Shown piece by piece: positions 7,374 to 16,316 of a stretch of 64,000 nt of DNA. Source of the DNA: JAZBPO01 sp963691775 (lineage in GTDB: Bacteria; Pseudomonadota; Gammaproteobacteria; Pseudomonadales; Azotimanducaceae); contig OY829369.1 in NCBI GenBank assembly GCA_963691775.1, positions 3,596,001 through 3,660,000 on the forward strand, given 5' to 3'. The first letter of the stretch is position 1, and every line of letters begins with the position of its first letter. Made by a program: the position numbers and the translations under genes. The notes under the pieces are model-generated. The model saw only the letters and a program-made list of their open reading frames with translations. It did no database searches and was not told where the DNA came from.

Positions 7374-9833
7374 TCACCAGGGCGGGGCTGTCGCGATCAC
7401 GCCGGCCGCTTCAAGCGCGTCGAGTCTTGCCTCATCCAGACCGAGCTCTCGGGTCAGCACCGTGCGGCTCTGGGCTCCGAAGCAGGGTGCCGCCGACGGC
7501 GTCAACGACTCGCCACGCGAAAAGATCCAGGGGGCCATGGGGAGCGCATGCGTTCCAGACTCCTCGTGCGCGACCTCGCGCAGGTACCCCCTCGCAGACC
7601 ACTGCGCATTTGGCTTTGACCAGGCGTCGAGGGGCGCGACGACACGGGCAGCGGCAACGCCGCGTTCGCAGAGCTCCGCTTCAAGCTCTGCGGCGCTGCG
7701 CGAGATCGTGAAGCGAGCAAGTACGTCCTCGAGTGCTTCGATGTGAGCAAGTCGCCTCGGAGCACTGCTGAACCGCTGGTCATCGAGCGCTCCGGAAGCG
7801 TAGCTGCGCAGCGCATCGAAGGCCGCATCGCTTTCAGCAGCGAGTGCGAGCCACTCGCCGTGCGCGCAGGGATAGATGCCATGCGGCGCATGCCCTGGAT
7901 GCCGGTTACCGGCCGGAACAGCGACCCTTCCCAGCGCGTCGACCTCCAGGAAAGACTGGCCAACCGTCACCGCTACGGCCTCCAGCATGGCTGCATCGAT
8001 GCGCTGACCCTCACCGGTCCGCGCACGATGGGCGAGCGCGGCCAGAATCGCAGCCGCCAGCGTGTAGCCGGAGATGGGGTCGGGAATGAGCCCTGCCGTA
8101 TTCATTGGCTCGCCGCCGGCATAGCCATGAATCGAGCTAAGGCCGGCCATGGGCTCTGTCGTGGCGCCGTTGGCGGGGTACTCGGCAAGGGGGCCCTCCC
8201 GGCCGTAGCCGGAAACGGAGGCAAAAATGAGGTCCGGGCGCAGCGCGTGCAGCCGTTCGAGGGTGAGTCCCCAGTCACTCATCACGTGTGGACTGAAGTT
8301 GTCGCAGAGGACGTCGAACTTCGGAATCAATTGCCACAGGAGCGCTCGGCCTTCAGCCGTCGTGACGTCCAGCGCGAGGCACTCCTTGCCGAGGTTGACG
8401 CTGTTGTACATCCCATTGGTGTTCAGGGGGTGCTGACGTCGATCCTCACGTCGCACCGCCGCCGGAACCGGCGCACCGTTGCCGCGCCAGACATCGGGCC
8501 GCTGTGGCGCTTCGATCTGCACGACTTCGGCGCCCAGGAACGTGAGCAGCTCTGTCGCGAGCGGTCCTGCCCAGGCTTGCGTGAAGCTCAGTACGCGAAC
8601 GCCGTCGAGTGGCGGGGCCGGGCAAGCTGCGCGGGCCGGCGGGCGTCCGTGTGCGCGCGCCCTCGCTTCTGAGAACGCCCCCTGAGGCGTTTCTCTCGGC
8701 CGTGCAGCGCTGGCCGCAGCCCGCAAGATGCGCGCGCGGTCGGCGTCAAGCTGCGGCGCTGCGCGCGAGCCGCGCCATGGCGTCGCCGACAGCTTTGCGG
8801 GTGCGCCTGGTGCCCTGACTTCGCGCCCGGAAAGGCGCATGCGGGTAAAGAAACGGCGCGCCTCCAGTTGCGGACTGGCAAGGAGGGACTGCGTGTCCTG
8901 CACAACGCCACTGATGCATCGGTGCTCTGCGAGCGCGTGAAACATGGTCCACTTCTCACGGGTAGCCGCAGCCTGCGCGAGCGCCTGCCGAATCGGCTGT
9001 GGATCCTGTTGATTGCGGCCCAGCAGGGGTGCGTAGCGCGGGTCTTCGGCAAAGCCCTCCAAACCGAGGCACTTCATCGCGCCCGACCAATCTCTCCAGT
9101 CGCCATAGCCAAAATTGATCTGCCCGTCTGCTGCTTGCCACAGTGGTCCCACGGTGTTTTCGTCCCGCGCTCCGTTCGGACCGTAGGCGAAGCGCTCGCC
9201 ACCGACGAACAGGCCGAGGTAAGCCCAGGGCGCGAAGGTGTGTCCCAGCGCTTCTGTTTCCGACAGATCGACCGTTTCGCCTTGGCCGTCCCGGCGCGCT
9301 CGAAGGAGCGCGGCCACAGCGCTTATGAAGGCTGCAAGGGCAGATATCTGATCACTGATTCGATACGGAAGCGCAAGGGGCGGTCCACCCCTGTGTCCAT
9401 TCGCGAAGGCCCAGCCCACGCGGGCGCTGGCCGTCAGGCCATTGCCGGGCCACGCCGCATGCGGTCCGGAAAGCCCATGGGCAGTCACCGAGAGATGAAC
9501 GGCACCCGGTGCGGCTGCGAGGGCCGCGGCGAGCAGTGAATCCTCCTCGGGCCGAGTCGTGGAGACGATCAGGTCTGAGCTTGCAGCAAGGGCGGTCACC
9601 GTCTCCGGGACAGCGCAAATAATCGATGCCTTGCCCCGATTGGCCCAGCCATGCGCGAGCGCATCGCCCGATGCCGTGAAGGGTGCCTCGTGGCGAAGTG
9701 GATGCCCCCCGGGTGGCTCTGCAAGCCAGACCTGCGCTCCGAAATCCGCGAAGAGCCGCGCCGCGAAGGCGCCGGGGAAGCGCTCGGAAAGGTCGAGCAC
9801 GGTTACATCGTCAAGCGCCGATGGCGTGTCCAT
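7374..9833 (-). CDS. Tandem-fused CaiB/BaiF (family III) CoA-transferase
   Basis: The 819-residue protein contains two family III CoA-transferase units of about 400 residues each. The first (about 1-370) opens DDVTVLDLSERFPGAFAARLFADFGA and carries YRISDQIS with candidate catalytic Asp161. The second (about 405-819) opens LDGVRVLSFTQAWAGPLATELL and carries PDPISGY with Asp585, matching the Asp that forms the acyl-anhydride intermediate in formyl-CoA transferase. Family members are usually single units that dimerise as interlocked rings, so this fusion may form the dimer within one chain. The start is ATG at 9833. It is divergent from the reductase at 9967 and convergent with the VOC gene. Confidence 0.9.
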   Translation of the reverse strand: MDTPSALDDVTVLDLSERFPGAFAARLFADFGAQVWLAEPPGGHPLRHEAPFTASGDALAHGWANRGKASIICAVPETVTALAASSDLIVSTTRPEEDSLLAAALAAAPGAVHLSVTAHGLSGPHAAWPGNGLTASARVGWAFANGHRGGPPLALPYRISDQISALAAFISAVAALLRARRDGQGETVDLSETEALGHTFAPWAYLGLFVGGERFAYGPNGARDENTVGPLWQAADGQINFGYGDWRDWSGAMKCLGLEGFAEDPRYAPLLGRNQQDPQPIRQALAQAAATREKWTMFHALAEHRCISGVVQDTQSLLASPQLEARRFFTRMRLSGREVRAPGAPAKLSATPWRGSRAAPQLDADRARILRAAASAARPRETPQGAFSEARARAHGRPPARAACPAPPLDGVRVLSFTQAWAGPLATELLTFLGAEVVQIEAPQRPDVWRGNGAPVPAAVRREDRRQHPLNTNGMYNSVNLGKECLALDVTTAEGRALLWQLIPKFDVLCDNFSPHVMSDWGLTLERLHALRPDLIFASVSGYGREGPLAEYPANGATTEPMAGLSSIHGYAGGEPMNTAGLIPDPISGYTLAAAILAALAHRARTGEGQRIDAAMLEAVAVTVGQSFLEVDALGRVAVPAGNRHPGHAPHGIYPCAHGEWLALAAESDAAFDALRSYASGALDDQRFSSAPRRLAHIEALEDVLARFTISRSAAELEAELCERGVAAARVVAPLDAWSKPNAQWSARGYLREVAHEESGTHALPMAPWIFSRGESLTPSAAPCFGAQSRTVLTRELGLDEARLDALEAAGVIATAPPW

Positions 9834-9966
9834 GGACGAGCTCCGGTCGCGTGCGCGAGCGGTGATTGTGCATCCTTCGAGCCGCGACGGAAGCCCCTAA
9901 CGACTTGTTGCGGTTCGGTGACTAGGCGTACCGTTGATCCCGCGGCGGACAGCACGAGGGACAACG

Positions 9967-11052
9967 ATGGCAGCCGTTTCATGCGATGTGGGACCCGTTG
10001 CGGTCACGGGCGCCTCTGGTTTCGTTGGAGCGCACGTTGTCGGAGCGCTGCTCGCGCGGGGCTATTCGGTTCACGCCTGCCTACGCGATGCGTCCAACCC
10101 CGAGAAGACAGATCCCTTGCATCGCTTGGCAGCCGAGTCTTCTGGCGGCCTGACCGTGTTTCAGGCCGATCTCCTTGACGCGGGCGGTCACGATGACGCG
10201 TTTCGTGATTGTGCGGCGGTCCTTCATGTCGGTACGCCCATGGGTTATGGCGGTGCGAATCGTCCCCAACAGGTTTACGATGGCGCAATCGCCGGTACGG
10301 AGAACGTGCTTGAGTCGATAGATCGCGCGGGCACGATCAAACGGCTTGTCTACACCAGCTCCTTTGCTGCGATTGGCCATCCCGCCCCTCCGGGCTACCG
10401 CTACACGGAGGCCGACTGGGCGAGCGACGGGCGCGAAGACGATCCGGCCTGGCGAGCTGAGGGGCTCGATCAGAAGGGAGAGCTCGGTTACGCCATGGCC
10501 AAGGTGGCGATGGAACGTCGTGTGTTTGCCGCGGCTGAAGCCGACGGGCGATTCGATGCCATTGCCGTTTGCCCGCTCGTGGTCCTCGGCCCGCTCCTTT
10601 CACGCGCGCACGAACTCGTTGGTTCCTGGCAGTGGCATCTGGGTCGAACGCTGGCCGGGAAAGCCAATCAACGGGGCTGGAAGCACCTGTGGAACATCGT
10701 CGATGTTCGCGACGTTGCCACCGCCCAGGCCCTTATTCTTGAGAGTCCGGAGTCTAGTACCGGCGATCGCTTTCAGCTTTCGGCGACCGATTCCAGCGGG
10801 GAGCTCGACGTGCGCGAGATTCAGGCCTGCCTGCAGCGGAACTTTCCCGACCTCGACGTCGGCGGACCGCCGCCCGAATTCGACGAGATCATCGAGCGAC
10901 ATGGCAAGGTCTGGCAGGGTCCGCTTGCGCACTGCGACCTGGCCCGGTCTGTGCTCGGCCTGCGCACGTATCCGGTCGAGGACACGCTCGTGGAGACCGC
11001 TCGCACGCTGCTTGAACTGGGGCTGGTCGAGCCAAGCAGAAGAACGGTCTGA
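9967..11052 (+). CDS. NAD(P)-dependent epimerase/dihydroflavonol-reductase-like protein
   Basis: The 361-residue extended SDR starts at ATG 9967; the 11-residue upstream extension was rejected because gagggacaacg serves as the ribosome site. The nucleotide motif is TGASGFVGAH (14-23). The catalytic set is Ser131/132, Tyr175 and Lys179 (YAMAKVAME). This fits dihydroflavonol 4-reductase/3-beta-HSD/cinnamoyl-CoA reductase-like oxidoreductases. It precedes the acyl-CoA carboxylase by 77 bases on the same strand, which suggests it reduces or oxidises a hydroxy/keto-acyl intermediate. The exact substrate is not predictable. Confidence 0.85.
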   Translation: MAAVSCDVGPVAVTGASGFVGAHVVGALLARGYSVHACLRDASNPEKTDPLHRLAAESSGGLTVFQADLLDAGGHDDAFRDCAAVLHVGTPMGYGGANRPQQVYDGAIAGTENVLESIDRAGTIKRLVYTSSFAAIGHPAPPGYRYTEADWASDGREDDPAWRAEGLDQKGELGYAMAKVAMERRVFAAAEADGRFDAIAVCPLVVLGPLLSRAHELVGSWQWHLGRTLAGKANQRGWKHLWNIVDVRDVATAQALILESPESSTGDRFQLSATDSSGELDVREIQACLQRNFPDLDVGGPPPEFDEIIERHGKVWQGPLAHCDLARSVLGLRTYPVEDTLVETARTLLELGLVEPSRRTV

Positions 11053-11129
11053 AGCCATTCAGCAGATTCTCTGCGCAAGGCGCTCGTCGGCGTGTCGCGG
11101 CGGCCTGAGGCGCGAGCAAGGAGCTTTCC

Positions 11130-14100
11130 ATGACGCTGGAATCGATCCTGATTGCCAATCGAGGGGAGATCGCCATCCGGATCGCCCGCGCCGCCGCAGA
11201 CCTCGGCCTACGCGCGGTGACGGTGGCAACGAATGACGATGCGGACAGCCTGCATACTGCGGCGGCGGACGAATGCGTGACGCTCCCGGGCCTCGGCGCG
11301 CGCGGCTACCTCGACGCTGACGCCATCATCAAGGCCGCCAAGGAGTCCGGTTGCGACGCGATTCATCCCGGCTATGGATTTCTTTCCGAGCGCTCGGAAT
11401 TCGCGGTCGCCTGCGGGGCCGCGGACCTTCGCTGGATCGGGCCATCCGCGTCGCTGCTGGCACTCTTCGGAGACAAGGGGCAGGCGCGAGCGGCCGCTAT
11501 CGCGGCTGGGGTCCCGGTAAATGCCGGCATTGACCATCCTGTAGACGTCACCGAGGCGGCTGCGTTCATGGCATCCCTTGGGCCTGGTCGCGCGGTCATC
11601 CTCAAGGCCTTGGCAGGCGGCGGCGGACGCGGCACCGAGGTCGTGACCGACGCAGCGGAGCTGGGGGCGGCCTTTGACCGTTGCCAGGCCGAAGCGCTTC
11701 TTGCGTTCGGTTCGAGCGACCTCTATGTCGAAGCGTTCATGCCTCGGGCGCGGCACGTAGAGGTGCAAATCCTTGGCGACGGTCAGCAGGTTACGCATCT
11801 CTGGGAGCGCGAGTGCAGCGTTCAGCGGCGTTATCAGAAGCTGATTGAGATCGCGCCGGCGCCACATCTTTCCGAGAACACGCGCGACGCCATGATTGAT
11901 GCTGCCAAGCGCCTTGCGCACGCGCACGGCTACGACAGCCTGGGCACCTTTGAGTTTTTGATCGACGACAGCGCTGCCGAGCAGCCGTTCGTGTTCATCG
12001 AAGCGAACGCCCGCCTTCAGGTCGAACACACCGTGACGGAAGAAGTGACCGGTGTGGATCTCGTCCAGACTCAGATTCGCCTAGCGGCGGGTGCAACGCT
12101 TGCGGAGCTGGGGCTTGCCGGGGCGCCAGCCCCGCCCAGGGGCTTTGCGATCCAGGCGCGCATCAACATGGAAACATTGCGCCCGGATGGCTCTGTTGTG
12201 CCCGGTGGCGGGACGCTGACGCGCTATGAACCGCCCACCGGCCCCGGCGTTCGAACTGACGGTTTTGGCTACGGTGGCTATCGCACCACCAGCGCCTTCG
12301 ACTCGTTGCTGGCGAAGGTCATCGTGCACTCTCGCAGTCCCGACTTTGCGCAGGCGGCAAGGCGCGGCGCGCGGGCCCTAGCGGAAACGCGCATGGATGG
12401 CGTGCGATCCAACGTCAACGTTCTTCGCGCCATCCTCGAGCACCAGGACTTCGTCAGTGGAACCATCCATACGCGTTGGGTCGAGGAGGAGATTGCCGTC
12501 CTTGCGGCAGAGGATGCCGCGCAGCGGGCCTCTACTGAGTACGACACGCCGGAGGGAGGCTATGCCGGTGCCCGCGTGATGTCGAAGGACCCGCTTGCGC
12601 TTTTCGCCCACGATGCTGCGAAGAAGGCAGCGCAGGCCCAGGGTGCTGACGAGCAAATGCCCGCTGCGCCACAGGCACCAGACGGAACGCTTGGCCTCGC
12701 CTCACCCATCCAGGGAACGGTGGCCGCGATCGACGTTGCCGAGGGCGATGCGGTTCATGCGGGCCAGCAGGTCGCGATCGTCGAGGCGATGAAGATGGAG
12801 CACGTCATCGCAGCGGAGCAGAGTGGGATCGTGAGGACAATCACGATGTCCGTTGGTGATGTGGTGCGCGAGGGCTGGCCGATCGTCTACCTGGAGGCCG
12901 GCGAAGTGAATGGCGCAGGCCCTGCCAAAGCGGAGCGCGTCGATCCGGACCATGTGAGAGCCGACCTGCAGGAGGCGCTCGATCGCCACCGCTACACGCT
13001 CGATGAAGCGCGCAGCGAGGCCGTCCGCAAGCGCCACGCGCGGGGCGGGCGCATGCCTCGCGAGAATATTGCCGAGCTACTTGATCCCGGTTCCTTCAAG
13101 GAATACTGGCCGCTGGTCGTGGCCCGCCAGCATCGCCGTCACGATGCCGAGACGCTACGGAGAAAGACCCCAGCCGACGGTGTCGTTGCTGGCACGGGAA
13201 CGATCAATGCCGAGCTCTTTGGCGAAGAGGCCGCACGCGCCATGGTCGTCCACTACGACTACACGGTGCTTGCCGGTACTCAGGGCGCGCGCAATCACTA
13301 CAAGCAGGACCGCATGTTCGATCTCGCGCACCGCTTTCGCCTGCCGCTGGTGCTCTACGGCGAGGGCGGCGGTGGTCGGCCCGGAGATGACAATACGGGA
13401 CCTGCAGTGGCGTTCGATACGCACACGTTCACGCAGTTCTCGAAACTGAGCGGGCTCGTGCCGCTGGTGGGCGTGAACCATGGACGCTGCTTTGCCGGCA
13501 ACACGGCGCTGCTTGCCTGCTGCGACGTGATCATCGCGACGAAGGCATCGACGATCGCCATGGGTGGGCCTGCGATGATCGAGGGTGGGGGGCTCGGCGT
13601 ATACACCCCTGAAGAGGTCGGTCCCATGGCCTTCCAGGTCCCCAACGGGGTGGTCGACATTCTTGTTGAAGATGAAGCTGAGTCGGTCCGGGTGGCCAAG
13701 CGCTATCTATCCTATTTTCAGGGGCGCGTTGATGACTGGTCAGCCCCGGATCAGCGCCCGCTGCGCCACCTCGTGCCGGAGAATCGTCTGCGCCTGTATG
13801 ACATGAGGGAAGTGATCGAAACCCTGGCGGATACGGATTCGGCGCTCGAACTGCGCCGCGACTTTGGCGTCGGTGTAATCACGGCGTTCATGCGCGTCGA
13901 AGGCCGGCCCGTCGGCGTCATTGCAAACAACCCCCATCACCTGGCCGGAGCAATCGATTCGGACGGCGCCGACAAGGGTGCTCGCTTCATGCAGCTTTGC
14001 GATGCCTTCGACATTCCGATCGTTTCGCTCATGGACTGTCCGGGCATGATGGTCGGGCCCGACGTTGAGCGCACGGCTCTCGTCCGCCACTGCGTGCGGA

Positions 14101-14510
14101 TGTTCAATACGGGAGCGAATCTCACCGTCCCGCTCTTCGGCGTTGTGATTCGCAAAGCCTATGGTTTGGGTGTGCAGGCCATGTGTGGGGCATCTGCGCT
14201 GGTCGGTTTCTTCACCGTCGCCTGGCCAACGGCTGAGTTCGCCGGGATGAACATCGAGGGATCGGTCAAGCTTGGCTATCGCAACGAGCTGGCTGATATC
14301 GAGGACCCAGAGGCTCGTATCGCCGAGTTCGAACGGCGCGTTGCGCGCGCTTATGAAAGCGCGAAGGCCGTCAACGCGGCCGCGGGAGGCGGCCTGGATG
14401 ACGTGATCGACCCCGCCGACACTCGGGAATGGATCGCAAGCGCACTGAAGCGCGTGCCTGCTCCGGCGCCGCGTGAGGGCAAGAAGTACGCCTTCGTCGA
14501 CACCTGGTAG
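11130..14510 (+). CDS. Single-chain biotin-dependent acyl-CoA carboxylase (BC-BCCP-CT)
   Basis: This 1126-residue protein fuses all three activities. Biotin carboxylase is at about 1-450 (ILIANRGEIAIRI, the Gly-rich ATP-grasp loop GGGGRGTEVV, and EANARLQVEHTVTEEVTG). The biotin carrier domain has VEAMKMEH with biotinyl-Lys555. The carboxyltransferase is at about 600-1126 (GRMPRENIAELLDPGSF, then GGGGRPGDDN, then MDCPGMMVGPDVE). This matches the layout of single-chain long-chain acyl-CoA carboxylases rather than the split propionyl-CoA or acetyl-CoA carboxylases. It would carboxylate an acyl-CoA at the alpha carbon, or a geranyl/methylcrotonyl-like carbon, using ATP and bicarbonate. A GAGCAAGGAG site precedes ATG 11130, and the gene ends in TAG. 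Substrate length is not inferable from sequence alone. Confidence 0.92.
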   Translation: MTLESILIANRGEIAIRIARAAADLGLRAVTVATNDDADSLHTAAADECVTLPGLGARGYLDADAIIKAAKESGCDAIHPGYGFLSERSEFAVACGAADLRWIGPSASLLALFGDKGQARAAAIAAGVPVNAGIDHPVDVTEAAAFMASLGPGRAVILKALAGGGGRGTEVVTDAAELGAAFDRCQAEALLAFGSSDLYVEAFMPRARHVEVQILGDGQQVTHLWERECSVQRRYQKLIEIAPAPHLSENTRDAMIDAAKRLAHAHGYDSLGTFEFLIDDSAAEQPFVFIEANARLQVEHTVTEEVTGVDLVQTQIRLAAGATLAELGLAGAPAPPRGFAIQARINMETLRPDGSVVPGGGTLTRYEPPTGPGVRTDGFGYGGYRTTSAFDSLLAKVIVHSRSPDFAQAARRGARALAETRMDGVRSNVNVLRAILEHQDFVSGTIHTRWVEEEIAVLAAEDAAQRASTEYDTPEGGYAGARVMSKDPLALFAHDAAKKAAQAQGADEQMPAAPQAPDGTLGLASPIQGTVAAIDVAEGDAVHAGQQVAIVEAMKMEHVIAAEQSGIVRTITMSVGDVVREGWPIVYLEAGEVNGAGPAKAERVDPDHVRADLQEALDRHRYTLDEARSEAVRKRHARGGRMPRENIAELLDPGSFKEYWPLVVARQHRRHDAETLRRKTPADGVVAGTGTINAELFGEEAARAMVVHYDYTVLAGTQGARNHYKQDRMFDLAHRFRLPLVLYGEGGGGRPGDDNTGPAVAFDTHTFTQFSKLSGLVPLVGVNHGRCFAGNTALLACCDVIIATKASTIAMGGPAMIEGGGLGVYTPEEVGPMAFQVPNGVVDILVEDEAESVRVAKRYLSYFQGRVDDWSAPDQRPLRHLVPENRLRLYDMREVIETLADTDSALELRRDFGVGVITAFMRVEGRPVGVIANNPHHLAGAIDSDGADKGARFMQLCDAFDIPIVSLMDCPGMMVGPDVERTALVRHCVRMFNTGANLTVPLFGVVIRKAYGLGVQAMCGASALVGFFTVAWPTAEFAGMNIEGSVKLGYRNELADIEDPEARIAEFERRVARAYESAKAVNAAAGGGLDDVIDPADTREWIASALKRVPAPAPREGKKYAFVDTW

Positions 14511-14520
14511 GCCGGTTGGG

Positions 14521-16236
14521 TCAGGCGCCGCGTCGAAGCACGCGGCCCGGGCGCTCGCCCGTGAGTTCGTCGTCCTCGATGATCACGGCTCCATTCACCA
14601 GCGTGTAGCGATAACCAACCGCGCGCTGGATCAACCGCGGTGCATCGAAGGGGAAGTCGGTGACGCGCGTCGGTTGGCGCTCCTCGACTGCGTTGGCGTC
14701 AAAGACGTTCACGTCTGCTTTCGCGCCCGGTCGCAGCGTGCCGCGATCCGTGAAGCCGAGGACTTGCGCCTGTTTGCCGGTGAGCATGTGGACTGCTTCT
14801 TCCAGCGAGAAAATTTGCGCGTCACGACACCAGTGGGACAGTAGAAAGCTGGTCCAGCCCGCGTCCATGATCATGCTGACATGCGCACCCGCATCTCCTA
14901 CGCCAGGAACTACCCATTCCGCGCGCATGTACTCGGGTAGCACGTCGAGATCCTCGTTGACGAAGCGAAGGTGGAACAGGCCCTCGCCTTTGGATTCGCG
15001 CAGCAGGCGGAGCCAGGTTTCGACGGGGTGCTCTCCTGCGGCATCGGCCAGCGCCTGCAGGGACGTCTCTGCGCGACCCGTGTAGCTGGGTCTGGGCGCC
15101 GCCCCCAGGAAATAGCTGCGCGTCGGGGGTATGGAGTAGCGTGATGACGCGAGCGTATGACCGATACTCGGGGCGAGCTCGAGCTGGCGGCCTTCTTCGA
15201 TCAGGCGTGCGCAGAACGCCGCATCTTCGATCGCAGCGCGCCGCGCCGCGAAGTCCATGTCGCGCAGCGCGCGCCAGGCATCCGAGCGCAGGCGACGCGC
15301 GAAGAGAAAGTCGGTCTTCAGGCCCGAGAGAAAGCCGGCGGAGCGCGGCTGCGTTGTCCCGAAGATGGCGTAGCCTTCGGCGCGGATCGCTTCGATCTCA
15401 GGCTGATAGGCGCTCACTCCGGCGACCTCGCCCGGAACCCAGGGCGCGCTGAACAGAACACTCGCTGCGCCCGCGCGCAGTTGTTCTCGCATCAGGCGCA
15501 TCTCCTCTGGGATATCTGCCGTTTCGATCACGCTCTGCATGAGGCCGCCGTGTGCGCCGACGGCACGAGCGATCGCGGTCAGCTCGGCCTCTTCGGCGAA
15601 CGTCCCCGGAATACAGCGCCCGTCGGGCAGGCGATGCGCTTTCAGTCGATTCACCGAGAAACCGAAGGCGCCATCGCGCACCGACGCGCCTGCGAGCGCG
15701 GCGATCTGATCGATCTCCTCGGCGCTCGGCTGCTCGTCGACCGCACGCGCTCCCATCACGTAGAAGCGCGTCGCTGCGTGCCCGACGAGGCCACACACGT
15801 TCAGCGCCGGATTCATGCCCTCGATGGAATCGAGGTACTCGCCGTAGCTGTTCCAGTCCCAGGGCAGGCCCGCGAGGATGGCCCGCTGGGGGATGTCCTC
15901 AACTGACTGCATCATGGCGGCAAGCGTCGCGTGATCCTCGCTTCGGACCGGTGCGAAGGTCACCCCGCAGTTGCCCATGAGAACGGTCGTGATGCCATGC
16001 CAGGAGGCGGGCGTGAGCGCAGGATCCCAGCCGATCTGGGCATCCATGTGCGTATGCAGGTCGATGAACCCCGGCGCGACCGTCGCGCCATCCGCATCTA
16101 TTTCACGCAGCCCTCGCTCGGCAACGCGCCCGATCGCGCTGATGCGGTCACCGTCGATCGCGAGATCGCCGGTGCTTGCGGGGGCGCCGGTCCCATCGAC
16201 AATCAGGCCGTTACGAATTACGAGGTCATGAGCCAT
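14521..16236 (-). CDS. N-acyl-D-amino-acid deacylase-like amidohydrolase
   Basis: The 571-residue amidohydrolase-superfamily enzyme starts at ATG 16236 behind GGAG. The metal motif HTH lies at 61-63 in FIDLHTHMDAQIGWDP, and the characteristic GNCG (Cys90) follows, as in D-aminoacylases, where this Cys binds zinc. Further C-terminal motifs include GDAGAHVSMI and the late MLTGKQAQVLGF and GTLRPGAKADVNVFD. It should hydrolyse an N-acyl amino acid or a cyclic amide. It is convergent with the carboxylase gene (10 bases apart). Many relatives are annotated only by family, so substrate specificity is unproven. Confidence 0.88.
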   Translation of the reverse strand: MAHDLVIRNGLIVDGTGAPASTGDLAIDGDRISAIGRVAERGLREIDADGATVAPGFIDLHTHMDAQIGWDPALTPASWHGITTVLMGNCGVTFAPVRSEDHATLAAMMQSVEDIPQRAILAGLPWDWNSYGEYLDSIEGMNPALNVCGLVGHAATRFYVMGARAVDEQPSAEEIDQIAALAGASVRDGAFGFSVNRLKAHRLPDGRCIPGTFAEEAELTAIARAVGAHGGLMQSVIETADIPEEMRLMREQLRAGAASVLFSAPWVPGEVAGVSAYQPEIEAIRAEGYAIFGTTQPRSAGFLSGLKTDFLFARRLRSDAWRALRDMDFAARRAAIEDAAFCARLIEEGRQLELAPSIGHTLASSRYSIPPTRSYFLGAAPRPSYTGRAETSLQALADAAGEHPVETWLRLLRESKGEGLFHLRFVNEDLDVLPEYMRAEWVVPGVGDAGAHVSMIMDAGWTSFLLSHWCRDAQIFSLEEAVHMLTGKQAQVLGFTDRGTLRPGAKADVNVFDANAVEERQPTRVTDFPFDAPRLIQRAVGYRYTLVNGAVIIEDDELTGERPGRVLRRGA

Positions 16237-16316
16237 GCGTTTTCACTCCGCTATCGCCGTTCCCTTATCGCCGCGGTATGAGGGGCTCCTCGATCAGCGC
16301 CTGCCGCAGCGACCGC

